From NCBI GenBank assembly GCA_947591575.1, contig CANQDI010000004.1:1-35980 (forward strand): a DNA stretch of 35,980 nucleotides, written 5' to 3'. Positions 1 through 7,934 of this stretch are shown piece by piece; positions within the stretch are counted from its first letter, which is position 1, and every line of letters begins with the position of its first letter. Made by a program: the position numbers and the translations under genes. The notes below the pieces were generated by a model. It had not been told where the DNA came from and searched no databases. It worked only from the letters and a program-made list of their open reading frames with translations. This DNA is from an uncultured Bacilli bacterium (lineage in GTDB: Bacteria; Bacillota_I; Bacilli_A; RF39; UBA660).

Positions 1-864
1 GGTGGAGAATTTCTTGCGATTTCCTTTGTATCTTCTAAAGATGATGTTTTAGAGATCAAAAATTTATTAAAGAAATTTGGACGAGAAGATCTAGAAATTA
101 TTTGTAAAATCGAAAGCCAATTAGGAATTGACAATCTAGAAGAAATTTTGGAAGTTTCTTCAGGAATTATGATCGCAAGGGGAGATCTTGGTACAGAGGT
201 GCAAAGTGAAATGCTTCCTATTATTCAAAAGAAGATGATTGCAACTTGTAGGAAAATGGGAAAAATTTGTATTGTTGCAACTGAAATGCTAGAGACAATG
301 ATGGAAAATTATCGTCCAAAACGGGCTGAAACGAGTGATATTGCCAATGCAGTATTAGATGGAACGGATGCTGTTATGTTATCCGGAGAAACGACGATTG
401 GAAAGCATCCGATCGAAACAGTTAAAGCGATGGCTCGTATTTGTGAAGTCACAGAAAACTATGCCCACTTTGATTATGTAAAAAATCAGCAACATCTCGA
501 TAAAATATCTGACGCCATTGCTACCAATGTTGTAGAAAGTGCAAATCTTTTAAATGCTAAACTTATCTGTGCTGCAACAATGAGTGGTTATACCGCTAAG
601 CGAATTAGTAATTTGAAACCCAATGCACCTATTCTAGCACTTTCTCCTTCTGCTAAAGTGGGAAGACAACTAGCACTCCATTGGGGTGTCTACGCCTTAG
701 AATTACCCCTTTTAGACTCGACAGATGAAGTGTTGACAACAAGTGTTACAAAGGCCAAAGAATTTATGAAATTACAACAAAAAGATTTAATTGTATTAAC
801 CGGTGGTTTCCCAACCAATACAGAAAAAAATGCAACCAATCTTATGAAAATTGAGGAAATTTAA
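1..864 (+). CDS. pyk: Pyruvate kinase, C-terminal part (5' end outside window)
   Basis: Pyruvate kinase transfers phosphate from phosphoenolpyruvate to ADP in the last step of glycolysis. The frame is open from base 1, so only the last 287 residues are visible; family members are about 470-480 residues, so roughly the first 185 are missing. The visible part starts in the TIM barrel and contains the active-site signature IICKIESQLGI followed by GIMIARGDLGTEV, then MLETMM and the GTDAVMLSGET block. The C-terminal allosteric domain follows and ends about where short pyruvate kinases end, so there is no extra PEP-utiliser domain like that of Bacillus subtilis. It converges on gmk and shares a short hairpin with it. 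Confidence 0.97.
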   Translation, partial: GGEFLAISFVSSKDDVLEIKNLLKKFGREDLEIICKIESQLGIDNLEEILEVSSGIMIARGDLGTEVQSEMLPIIQKKMIATCRKMGKICIVATEMLETMMENYRPKRAETSDIANAVLDGTDAVMLSGETTIGKHPIETVKAMARICEVTENYAHFDYVKNQQHLDKISDAIATNVVESANLLNAKLICAATMSGYTAKRISNLKPNAPILALSPSAKVGRQLALHWGVYALELPLLDSTDEVLTTSVTKAKEFMKLQQKDLIVLTGGFPTNTEKNATNLMKIEEI

Positions 865-888
865 AAAGCTTTTTAAAAAGCTTTTTTT
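863..888. terminator. Small hairpin between convergent pyk and gmk
   Basis: A 7-bp inverted repeat AAAAAGC / GCTTTTT (863-869 and 880-886) with a 10-nt AT loop is followed by T's on the plus strand. The stem has only two G-C pairs, so it is weak. Its end abuts the gmk stop codon (887-889), so it could serve both genes. Confidence 0.4.
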
Positions 889-1570
889 AAGTTATCTTAT
901 CTTTAATATCAATATTGGGAAATTCTTTTTGAGAAAGTAATTTCTCATGAATGTCTTCCTCTTTTGTATCTAAGAGTACTTCTTCAATTCGATCTACCCT
1001 TAAACGTTCCGCAGTCAAAATGGCATCTATTTTATGTGCAGCTTTTTCAATTTGATCATTTACAATAACATAGTTGTACTTACTGACCTCATTAATTTCT
1101 TCATAAGCTCTTTGAAATCGTTTCTCAATTTTTTCACGGTCTTCTGTGTTTCGACCTTCTAAGCGTTTTCTTAATTCTTTCATACTAGGCGGTAAGATAA
1201 AAATGAAAATCGTTTCTTTTAAAATATCTTTGATTTTTAAAGCTCCTTGTATTTCTATTTCTAATAAGACATCAGATCCTTGATTCAGTTTTTCTTTAAT
1301 GGGATCTTTGGGAGTCCCATAATAATTTCCAGCATATTCAGCATATTCTAAAAAAGCCTCTTTTTGTATTTGTTCTTCAAATTCTTTTCTTGATAAAAAG
1401 TAATACGTAGTCCCTGGGATATCTCCTTTTCTTGAAGGGCGGCTTGTCGCAGAAACCGAAAGCCATGCATGAGGATGTGTTTTTAAAAACTCTTGAATAA
1501 TGGTTCCTTTTCCACATCCTGAAGGTCCTGATATGACAACTAACATTCCTTGTTTTTTAGTTCGAATCAT
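887..1570 (-). CDS. gmk: Guanylate kinase
   Basis: Guanylate kinase phosphorylates GMP to GDP with ATP in purine nucleotide synthesis and salvage. The P-loop GPSGCGKGT is near residues 15-23, followed by the GMP-binding region with TSRPSRKGDIPGTTYYF, and FLEYAEYAGNYYGTP. It is 227 residues, about 20 longer than the usual 205; the extra is an acidic/lysine-rich tail. Its ATG overlaps the tmcAL stop (ATGA, 1567-1570), so the two are co-transcribed and translationally coupled. The ribosome binding site GGAAG lies 7 nt upstream of the start, inside tmcAL. The omega-subunit gene rpoZ, which often follows gmk in Bacilli, is not here. Confidence 0.97.
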   Translation of the reverse strand: MIRTKKQGMLVVISGPSGCGKGTIIQEFLKTHPHAWLSVSATSRPSRKGDIPGTTYYFLSRKEFEEQIQKEAFLEYAEYAGNYYGTPKDPIKEKLNQGSDVLLEIEIQGALKIKDILKETIFIFILPPSMKELRKRLEGRNTEDREKIEKRFQRAYEEINEVSKYNYVIVNDQIEKAAHKIDAILTAERLRVDRIEEVLLDTKEEDIHEKLLSQKEFPNIDIKDKIT

Positions 1571-2724
1571 TTATCTTCTTCCTTTCTAATAGGAGCCATT
1601 TGAAATTCCTTTTGTAACATCTTGTATCCTTTTTCGTAGGAGAATGAAAGTGCATAGATAGAAGTTGCCTTACATTCTAATTGTAACCATTCTTGATATT
1701 CCTTTTTAAATTTACTGATGATGGGAATTGGACAATCTTTTTTCATTTTATTTAAATATTTTTGTCCTCTTTTTGAAAAACCTAAAAGACGTAAATAATG
1801 AGGAGTATCGTATTTTCGTGCTTCTTCTTTTGTAAAACCAACTAGAATATGAAGGAGCATTCTAGATAAATAATTATAAGTATGATTTTTGGTATGAATC
1901 AAGTGAATAAGTTCATCATAACAGCTGCAAGTAACAATTTGTTTCTTGAGTTTTTTTGCCATTCCTTTATCTACACCCAAATAAGCCTCCAAATTTTTAC
2001 TTGAAAGAATTTTGTATCGCAAGTATGGAAAATAATCATCTTGCAAAGTAGCATGATCTTGGAGTGCTTTATAAACAGATTCTTCAATGTATCCCTTTAA
2101 AGATACATTTTTTCTAATTGCTTCTCGTATACTACTTGCACTTTCATATGAAATCGTAATATCTTTTTCATGATAGTTTTTTTCTCTTTGAATTGGTAGC
2201 AATTGAAATGAGGCATTTAGATGTTTCATGGCCTTTAAATAACTTATCGCAAGAAGATCATTTGGTAGAGTAAATTTTCGATGAGTTAATTCTTCCAAAG
2301 ATTTTGAAAGTGCTGTAGGATAATTATTTCCCATTCGAAGAAACACTTGCACTAAATTATTGAAATTTTCATTTTCTTCTGCATCTACAAGAGCTTTTAA
2401 TCCTTCTATATCACAAGATTCTGTTCCAAATGCTAAAACGTCTATTTTCATCATTTTAAGAAGATAAATAGCACCTGTAGCAAAAATATCAGCTCCCTGT
2501 GTTGCAAAAGGGAAGGGGAGTTCGATGACAATATCTACCCCATGATTTAAAGCAATTTGAGTTTTTGTCCATTTGTCTAAAACAGAAGGAATTCCTCGTT
2601 GACAAAAGTGTCCACTTAAAACCATAACAATAGTAGAATTAGGATAAACTTCCTTTATTTTATTCAAAAATTTTTGATGACCATTATGGAAAGGATTTAA
2701 TTCTGCAACTACACCAATTGTCAT
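1567..2724 (-). CDS. tmcAL: tRNA(Met) cytidine acetate ligase (YlbM family)
   Basis: TmcAL makes N4-acetylcytidine at the wobble base of elongator tRNA-Met using acetate and ATP. The N-terminus shows the nucleotidyltransferase fold: GVVAELNPFHNGH carries the HxGH-type ATP motif, followed by VMVLSGHFCQRG, LDKWTK and VIELPFPFATQGAD, all typical of this family. The length of 385 residues is normal. A GTG three codons upstream (2733) would also open the frame, but it lies inside the Shine-Dalgarno sequence AAGGAAG, which sits 8 nt before the ATG at 2724; the ATG is therefore chosen. It is the first gene of a tmcAL-gmk operon, divergent from xerD. Confidence 0.95.
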   Translation of the reverse strand: MTIGVVAELNPFHNGHQKFLNKIKEVYPNSTIVMVLSGHFCQRGIPSVLDKWTKTQIALNHGVDIVIELPFPFATQGADIFATGAIYLLKMMKIDVLAFGTESCDIEGLKALVDAEENENFNNLVQVFLRMGNNYPTALSKSLEELTHRKFTLPNDLLAISYLKAMKHLNASFQLLPIQREKNYHEKDITISYESASSIREAIRKNVSLKGYIEESVYKALQDHATLQDDYFPYLRYKILSSKNLEAYLGVDKGMAKKLKKQIVTCSCYDELIHLIHTKNHTYNYLSRMLLHILVGFTKEEARKYDTPHYLRLLGFSKRGQKYLNKMKKDCPIPIISKFKKEYQEWLQLECKATSIYALSFSYEKGYKMLQKEFQMAPIRKEEDK

Positions 2725-2751
2725 ATGAATCACTTCCTTTTTAGTAGTCCT

Positions 2752-2779
2752 ATTTTAACATACAATTTCAATTTGTAAA
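2752..2779 (-). promoter_or_regulatory. Promoter of tmcAL-gmk
   Basis: On the minus strand TTTACA (2779-2774) and TAAAAT (2757-2752) are separated by 16 bp, with TG one base before the -10 (extended -10). The -35 box overlaps the -35 box of the divergent xerD promoter almost completely. Confidence 0.55.
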
Positions 2780-2801
2780 AGAGGCAAAATTCTTTTATAA
2801 T
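2773..2801 (+). promoter_or_regulatory. Promoter of xerD-deoB
   Basis: TTGTAA (2773-2778), 17-bp spacer, TATAAT (2796-2801). Transcription should begin near 2808, on or just before the ribosome binding site, giving a leader of only about 10 nt. Confidence 0.6.
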
Positions 2802-2818
2802 ATAGATAGGTGAAAAGA

Positions 2819-3739
2819 ATGAAGTTAGAGGATGCTATTTCTGATTTTATCAGTGCTTGTAATTATGAAAAAGGTCTTTCTTTAAATACACAAAGAACAT
2901 ATAAATATACTTTAGAAAAATATCAAATCTTTTTAAATACCACCTATCAAGTTCAGGATGTTAAACAAATCAAAGAAGAGATGATTCAAGCATATTTGAA
3001 GTATTCTTTTGAACATGGTGCGAAAGATGATACTGTAGCGCATAAATTAACTGTCATTAAAAATTTTCATAAATATCTTTTAAAAGAAAAAATCGTTACC
3101 TCTGATGTTGCTTGTTTTTTAGAACGACCTAAAACAAGAAAGCAATTACCAAAAAGTTTATCTCTTGATGAAGTAGATAGACTACTAGACATTTCCTTAG
3201 AAACACCATTTGACTATCGAAATAAAGCTATGTTAGAATTGATATATGCCACAGGTCTTCGTATTTCTGAGGCAATTTGTTTGACGGTGTATGACCTTGA
3301 TTTTGTCAATTGTGTGATTAGAGTAAAAGGAAAAGGAAATAAAGAAAGAATGGTTCCCTTAGGCGAATATGCTATCTATTATTTAAAAGCATATTTAAAT
3401 GTAAGAGGAGAACTATTGAGAAATGAAAAAACAGACTTTTTATTTTTAAATCGTTTAGGACAAGGTATTTCAAGACAGGGATTTTTTAAAATCCTAAAGC
3501 AACTTTTAAAAGAAAAAGGATTACGAAACGATATTTCTCCTCATACATTGCGGCATAGTTTTGCGACACATTTATTGGCTAGAGGTGCTGATCTTAGAAG
3601 TATTCAAATGCTTTTAGGTCATGCTGATATTGAGACGACAAAAATTTATACACATGTAAGCCAAGAAGCTATTATAAAAGCTTATCACAATTATCATCCA
3701 AGAGATAAAGTAGACAAGAAAGAAGGAAGTAAAAAATGA
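2819..3739 (+). CDS. xerD: Tyrosine recombinase XerD
   Basis: A site-specific tyrosine recombinase, expected to resolve chromosome dimers at dif. The N-terminal SAM-like core-binding domain covers residues 1-100 and the catalytic domain about 110-295. The catalytic set is visible: Arg in ATGLRISEA, Lys in VKGKGNKERMVPLG, His-x-x-Arg in HTLRHSFATHLL, His in LLGHADIETT and the Tyr nucleophile in TKIYTHV. The length of 306 residues is normal. The ATG at 2819 follows AGGTGA with a 6-nt spacing; an in-frame GTG at 2810 is part of that ribosome binding site. It overlaps deoB by four bases (ATGA). The xerD-deoB order is also known from Bacillus, which supports XerD over phage integrase. Confidence 0.93.
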   Translation: MKLEDAISDFISACNYEKGLSLNTQRTYKYTLEKYQIFLNTTYQVQDVKQIKEEMIQAYLKYSFEHGAKDDTVAHKLTVIKNFHKYLLKEKIVTSDVACFLERPKTRKQLPKSLSLDEVDRLLDISLETPFDYRNKAMLELIYATGLRISEAICLTVYDLDFVNCVIRVKGKGNKERMVPLGEYAIYYLKAYLNVRGELLRNEKTDFLFLNRLGQGISRQGFFKILKQLLKEKGLRNDISPHTLRHSFATHLLARGADLRSIQMLLGHADIETTKIYTHVSQEAIIKAYHNYHPRDKVDKKEGSKK

Positions 3740-4905
3740 GATTTAAACGTATTTTCTTAATGGTACTCGATTCATTAGGAGTAGGGGAAGCTAATGATGC
3801 TGCCCTTTATCAAGATAATGGTGCCAATACGTTAGGACATATTAAAGAAAAATGTGATTTATTTATTCCTAATTTAAAGAAAATTGGTTTTTTAAATACC
3901 TTAAATATGGATGAAAATAAGGAAGTAGATGCCTATTATACCATTGCAAGACCCAATAATGCTGGAAAAGATACTTTAGCAGGACACTATGAAATGATGG
4001 GAATTACTTCTAACATCCCATTTAAAACATTTAATGAAAATGGGTTCCCCATTGAATTAATCGATGCAATTGAAAAAATTACAGGAAGAAGAGTAATTGG
4101 AAATCGTTCTTCTAATGATAATGAAATCATCAATGAATTAGGTGAAAGACAATTGAATTATGGTTCTTTAATCGTCTATACTTCAGCAGATTCAGATCTT
4201 CAAATTGCTGCTCATGAAGACATTGTATCACCAGAACAACTTTATCAATATTGTGAGAAAATTAGAGCACTAACCGTGCGTGAAGATTGGTTAGTTGGAA
4301 GAGTAATTGCAAGACCTTTTACGGGGACTGTTGGAAAATTTCGTTTAAATAATAGTGGAAGAAAAGACTATCCGGTAAAACCTCCCAAAAAAACGGTTTT
4401 AGATGAGCTAAATGAAAATCATTATAACGTAATTGCAATAGGAAAAATTAATGATATTTTTGATGGACAGGGCATTAATAAATGCATGAAAGCAAGTAAT
4501 AATATGGATGCAATTAACAAACTTACGAACGTCATTGAAAAAAAATTTACAGGTCTTTGCATGGTAAATCTCTGTGATTTTGATAGTCTTTATGGTCATA
4601 GTAGAGATGTAGAAGGTTATGCAAAAGCGATTGAAGAATTAGACGTTGAAATTCCATTATTACTGAATAAACTAGAATTAGATGATTTACTCATTATTAC
4701 AGCTGATCATGGAAATGATCCTACATTTAAAGGATGCGATCATACAAGAGAAAATGTTCCTATCATTTTTTACAGCCGCAATTTTAAACAGCCTGGACGG
4801 TTGCCTATTCAAAGCACTTTAGCAAATATTGGAGCTACTATTGCTGATAACTTTGAATTAACACCTTTAGAGATTGGTTCAAGTATTTTAGATGAATTAA
4901 TATAA
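3736..4905 (+). CDS. deoB: Phosphopentomutase
   Basis: Interconverts (deoxy)ribose-1-phosphate and -5-phosphate during nucleoside breakdown, using two Mn ions. The alkaline-phosphatase-like fold motifs are present: the N-terminal metal-binding MVLDSLGVGEANDA, the phosphorylated Thr in GKDTLAGHYEMMG, DFDSLYGHSRD and the C-terminal TADHGNDPTFKGCDHTREN. The length of 389 residues is standard. It starts within the xerD stop, so the two genes are translationally coupled. The purine nucleoside phosphorylase that often follows in Bacilli is missing here; the operon ends in a hairpin. Confidence 0.97.
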   Translation: MRFKRIFLMVLDSLGVGEANDAALYQDNGANTLGHIKEKCDLFIPNLKKIGFLNTLNMDENKEVDAYYTIARPNNAGKDTLAGHYEMMGITSNIPFKTFNENGFPIELIDAIEKITGRRVIGNRSSNDNEIINELGERQLNYGSLIVYTSADSDLQIAAHEDIVSPEQLYQYCEKIRALTVREDWLVGRVIARPFTGTVGKFRLNNSGRKDYPVKPPKKTVLDELNENHYNVIAIGKINDIFDGQGINKCMKASNNMDAINKLTNVIEKKFTGLCMVNLCDFDSLYGHSRDVEGYAKAIEELDVEIPLLLNKLELDDLLIITADHGNDPTFKGCDHTRENVPIIFYSRNFKQPGRLPIQSTLANIGATIADNFELTPLEIGSSILDELI

Positions 4906-4928
4906 AGAGTAGGGGAGAAAGTAGACAA

Positions 4929-4954
4929 AAGAGAATAGGATTATCTATTCTCTT
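4929..4954. terminator. Bidirectional terminator, deoB / Asn-rich gene
   Basis: Stem GAGAATAG / CTATTCTC (4931-4938 and 4945-4952), extendable by two A-T pairs, with a 6-nt loop. T-rich DNA follows on both strands. The stop codon of the minus-strand Asn-rich gene (4941-4943) lies in the loop. Confidence 0.55.
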
Positions 4955-5135
4955 CTTGATTTCTGTTTTCATCAAAATTTCTATTTGATTCATTTTCAAA
5001 TTGAGAATTGCTTGGGCAATTTTGATTTTGATTAAATCGATTTTCATTATTTTGACGATTCTCATTAGAACGATTATTATTATTGTTATTGTTATTGTTA
5101 TTATAATTGTTCTTTTGGTTATTATTTTGTTTCAT
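4941..5135 (-). CDS. Small Asn/Gln-rich protein, possible spore protein
   Basis: A 64-residue, highly hydrophilic protein, nearly half asparagine, including a run of ten Asn after a Tyr. It has no hydrophobic segment, and a C-terminal part rich in Asn, Gln, Glu and Arg. The ribosome binding site AGAGGAG sits 9 nt before the ATG at 5135, and a terminator directly follows, which argues that the frame is real although its composition is of low complexity. I do not recognise a family. Gamma-type small acid-soluble spore proteins and some coat proteins have similar composition, and a sporulation-type -10 (CATACT, 5163-5158) with an upstream GTATATT is present, so a spore role is possible but unproven. 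Confidence 0.5.
   Translation of the reverse strand: MKQNNNQKNNYNNNNNNNNNNRSNENRQNNENRFNQNQNCPSNSQFENESNRNFDENRNQEENR
5073..5102 (-). repeat. Trinucleotide repeat encoding ten Asn codons
   Basis: Ten consecutive Asn codons (on the plus strand ATT/GTT triplets) inside the small Asn-rich gene. Slippage by whole triplets would change only the Asn count and keep the frame. Confidence 0.8.
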
Positions 5136-5928
5136 CCTTTTCAACTCCTCTCTAATTAGTATGGATGGAGTAAGAAAGAATATACCTATATCATTTACTT
5201 ATTTTTTTTAAGAACTCCCCTATTTCAAATGCTAGAAGAGAAGAAGTATTATTGTTTTCCTACCTTTATATTATTTATAAATCGTTATTTAACGAATATA
5301 CATCCATTTTTTTACAATGAATGATAGGAGAATTTATATCTGTAACAAGAGAATTTTTTTATCATTTTTAAAATAAAATATGAATAATAAAAATGATCTT
5401 AGGAATTAAGAAAGAATTGCGAAAGATAGAGTTTTTATTGTCTCAAAAGAAATAAGGTTCAACTTTGTATAATAAGTATTATGTTAACTTATAAAAAATA
5501 TCTGCATTATGACTTCTCCATCTTATGACATCTAGAACAAATATAACTATTGAATAATAATGTTATGATTTTACTACTACTTGTAGTAAAATAGTCTGTT
5601 CATTCTTTCTCAAAATATACAATAAATCCGAATATTCAAAACTATTGTCACTTCCTATAAAAAGAAATTCTTCATATATTCATTTTTTATTTCATTATCT
5701 ATGACTATAAATAAAACTATTTAAAATGTGAAAATATTCTTTTTGTATTTCTTCTTTTATTTATGATAATTATCTTTTTTTTTGATATTTTCTAAATTGA
5801 TAAATATATACACAACTTTTTCTTTTTTATTTGATGAAATGAAAAGAGATGCATTTTTATTTATTTCTTTCTCTTCTGCCCTCTTCTATTTATTTACACT
5901 TTTTTACATAGTAAGAAAAGGTGATTGA
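5136..5928. other. AT-rich gap of about 790 bp without a convincing gene
   Basis: No open frame with a ribosome binding site was found on either strand; the best candidate, 19 codons from an ATG in the 5320s, has none. The stretch holds a possible sporulation-type promoter near its left end, a dyad ATAATA-AG-TATTAT in the 5480s, and a perfect 10-bp inverted repeat at 5568-5592. It is by far the longest non-coding stretch here, in a window where most gaps are under 100 bp. An untranslated RNA or a decayed gene could lie here; neither can be shown from sequence alone. Confidence 0.5.
5568..5592. repeat. Perfect 10-bp inverted repeat in the large gap
   Basis: ATTTTACTAC (5568-5577), loop TACTT, GTAGTAAAAT (5583-5592). 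A second, overlapping dyad TACTAC-TT-GTAGTA is centred 1.5 bp away. It is followed by mixed sequence rather than a T-run, so it looks more like an operator or RNA hairpin than a terminator. Confidence 0.5.
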
Positions 5929-5941
5929 TTACACCTTTCTT
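5913..5941 (-). terminator. Hairpin at the end of the XRE regulator gene
   Basis: AAGAAAAGGTG (5913-5923) pairs with CACCTTTCTT (5932-5941) with one bulged base. On the minus strand the stem spans the last codons and the stop and is followed by TTTTCTT-type sequence. Confidence 0.45.
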
Positions 5942-6696
5942 GATTGAATTTCTGCGATTTTTTCTAAAACTTCTTTTGCATTATTTTCATTAATTTCTGT
6001 ATATCCAAGTTCTCTTAGAGCTTGAACTTTAGCTGTATTTAATTCTTGTGTTCTACTTAGTTTTTCTTCATTTTTGATTTCAATATCTCTTACAAAACGT
6101 TTATGGGTTTCTGCAATTTTACTTTTGGAAGCACCACCATTATTATAAAGAGTCATTGCTGAAAACATAATACTTTCAAATATGAATTGTTTATCTTTAT
6201 TAAAAGCAAATTCCATTGGAGGTGTAAAACTAAGTGACTTAGACATATATGCTAAGATATAACGCAATTCTTCTAATGAATCCATGGACTGTAAAAAATG
6301 ATAAAGATAACAATATGTATTATAAGTAGTTTTGGTTTTATCTTCTTGTAATTTTTCTTTTAAAAGATTAATAATATCAGAGAGAATTTCTTGCTCTTTT
6401 TTGTTAAATCCTTTAAGATCTGCGATAACTTCCTTACTTGAAGTATCACGGACACCTTCATTGAGTTTATTTTCCACTTCGATAATGTAATTACCATCTA
6501 CTTTAATGGTTCCAAAAACCTCTTCATTTTCTATATTTAATAAACTTAATAATTTGGTTGCCTTTTCCTTTGGCCATTCATTTAAGGTAGGTAATGCTAG
6601 ATAATTATATAACATTTGTCTTGACACACCTAAGTATTTTGCAAGTCTTACTTTCGAAATACCTAACTTCAAAAGTAATTCATTTAACTGTTTCAT
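5929..6696 (-). CDS. XRE-type helix-turn-helix protein
   Basis: A 255-residue cytoplasmic protein. Residues 1-35 form a Cro/C1-type helix-turn-helix (LAKYLGVSRQMLYNYL; recognition helix SRQMLYNYL). The remainder is a long, mostly helical and charged region with KEQEILSDIINLLKEKL near residues 97-113, and I do not recognise it. It has its own promoter although mnmA lies only 73 bp upstream on the same strand, and a GTCAA-N8-TTGAC dyad overlaps the -35, which suggests self-regulation. The ATG at 6696 has AGGAGG 10 nt upstream. The target is unknown. A chromosomal or phage-derived regulator are both possible, but no other phage genes are nearby. Confidence 0.85.
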   Translation of the reverse strand: MKQLNELLLKLGISKVRLAKYLGVSRQMLYNYLALPTLNEWPKEKATKLLSLLNIENEEVFGTIKVDGNYIIEVENKLNEGVRDTSSKEVIADLKGFNKKEQEILSDIINLLKEKLQEDKTKTTYNTYCYLYHFLQSMDSLEELRYILAYMSKSLSFTPPMEFAFNKDKQFIFESIMFSAMTLYNNGGASKSKIAETHKRFVRDIEIKNEEKLSRTQELNTAKVQALRELGYTEINENNAKEVLEKIAEIQSRKV

Positions 6697-6718
6697 TTCT
6701 TTCTACCCTCCTAATATC

Positions 6719-6747
6719 ATTTTATAGAGGTTTCTGTAAATAGTCAA
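6719..6747 (-). promoter_or_regulatory. Promoter of the XRE gene
   Basis: Minus strand TTGACT (6747-6742), 17-bp spacer, TAAAAT (6724-6719). An inverted repeat GTCAA (6743-6747)-N8-TTGAC (6756-6760) covers the -35 box and is a candidate operator. Confidence 0.65.
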
Positions 6748-6768
6748 GACATTTGTTGACAAATTACT

Positions 6769-7875
6769 TTACAATAAATACCAAAGCTTTTTATTTTCTT
6801 TTTGCACCTCTTCGATGATTCCACCACCAAGACAACGTTCATTTAAATAAAATACACAAGCTTGTCCTGGTGTAATTGCTTTTCCATTTTGGTATCTTAC
6901 AAGAAGTGTCCCATCTTCTTGATATGTGATGGTAACAGGATGATCTTGATCACGATAACGAAATTTTGCCATACAGGAAGTAGGACGCTCTTCGCCATTC
7001 CAATTCATCGTAGAAACGATACAAGCATCTGAATAGAGATACGGATTATCATCCCCTTCTGCTACATATAAAATATTTTCTTTTATATTTTTTCCGACAG
7101 TAAACAGCCGTTTTTGAGTGCCTCCAATATCAAGACCTCTCCTCTGCCCTATTGTGTAATACATAAGACCAATATGTTGTCCAATATCTTCATTGGTATC
7201 AATATTGATGATTCTTCCCTTTTTAGAAGGTAAATAATTTTTTAAAAATTCCTTAAAGTGCCTTTCACCAATAAAACAAATACCTGTCGAATCTTTTTTA
7301 GTAGCAGTAATGAGTCCATATTTTGTAGCAATTTCACGCACATCTTTTTTTAAAATATCCCCTAATGGAAAAAGAATATTTTCAAATTGTTCATGAGAAA
7401 CTTGGGAAAGAAAATAGGTTTGGTCCTTATCTGCATCAAGAGGACGCATCAAAAGTCCATCAGTTAGTTTTGCATAATGTCCAGTTGCTACAAAATCTCC
7501 TCCTAATTTTTTGGCTTCTTTTAAAAAGAAATCAAATTTGATATATTTATTACAAAAAATATCAGGATTAGGAGTTCTTCCTTTCTTTAATTCTTCTAAA
7601 AAATAAGTAAACACATAATCCCAATATTCTTTAATAAAATCAACTCGATGAAGAGGAATATGTAATTTTTCACAAACTTTTTTGGCATCATTATAATCTT
7701 CTTCTTGTGGACATATAGGATGATTTAAATTAGGATTTCCTAAAATATCATGATTGATAGAACTATCCCAATTGCGCATAAAAAGTCCTTCTACTTGATA
7801 ACCTTGTTCTTTTAATAAAATAGCTGCAACGGAAGAATCAACACCACCCGACATGCCAACAATTACTTTTTTCAT
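6769..7875 (-). CDS. mnmA: tRNA-specific 2-thiouridylase MnmA
   Basis: Thiolates U34 of Lys, Glu and Gln tRNAs using ATP and persulfide sulfur. The PP-loop GMSGGVDSSVAA is at residues 8-19. The catalytic cysteines lie in NPDIFCNKYIKF and in TGICFIGERHF, and YTIGQRRGLDIGG and PGQACVFY are typical of the central and C-terminal domains. The length of 368 residues is normal. A -10 box lies 16 nt upstream of the start, so the gene probably has its own transcript. The cysteine desulfurase that often neighbours mnmA is not seen here. Confidence 0.97.
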   Translation of the reverse strand: MKKVIVGMSGGVDSSVAAILLKEQGYQVEGLFMRNWDSSINHDILGNPNLNHPICPQEEDYNDAKKVCEKLHIPLHRVDFIKEYWDYVFTYFLEELKKGRTPNPDIFCNKYIKFDFFLKEAKKLGGDFVATGHYAKLTDGLLMRPLDADKDQTYFLSQVSHEQFENILFPLGDILKKDVREIATKYGLITATKKDSTGICFIGERHFKEFLKNYLPSKKGRIINIDTNEDIGQHIGLMYYTIGQRRGLDIGGTQKRLFTVGKNIKENILYVAEGDDNPYLYSDACIVSTMNWNGEERPTSCMAKFRYRDQDHPVTITYQEDGTLLVRYQNGKAITPGQACVFYLNERCLGGGIIEEVQKENKKLWYLL

Positions 7876-7890
7876 ACTACCACCACATTT

Positions 7891-7919
7891 ATTATAACTT
7901 GTTTTCCCTCGTTTGAAAA
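7891..7919 (-). promoter_or_regulatory. Probable promoter of mnmA
   Basis: Minus strand TTTTCA (7919-7914), 17-bp spacer, TATAAT (7896-7891). The -10 is perfect and the -35 matches four of six. Confidence 0.5.
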
Positions 7920-7934
7920 TAGATATGATCTCTC

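Noticed and set aside
4408-4599. Open frame of 63 codons on the minus strand inside deoB
   Set aside because: It lies antisense within a conserved deoB reading frame, has no ribosome binding site and an Ile/Asn-rich composition that mirrors the opposite strand.
4838-5065. 75-codon minus-strand frame overlapping the deoB end and the Asn-rich gene
   Set aside because: It has no ribosome binding site and runs through the terminator hairpin; the alternative frame (4941-5135) has both a good site and a stop at the hairpin.
5073-5102. Triplet repeat considered as a CRISPR-like or mobile-element repeat
   Set aside because: It is a simple in-frame codon repeat without spacers, terminal repeats or a transposase nearby.
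5320-5385. 19-codon plus-strand frame in the large gap
   Set aside because: There is no ribosome binding site before its ATG and no family resemblance.
5470-5500. TATAAT-like dyad in the gap considered as a promoter
   Set aside because: No -35 at an acceptable distance and no gene downstream on the plus strand.
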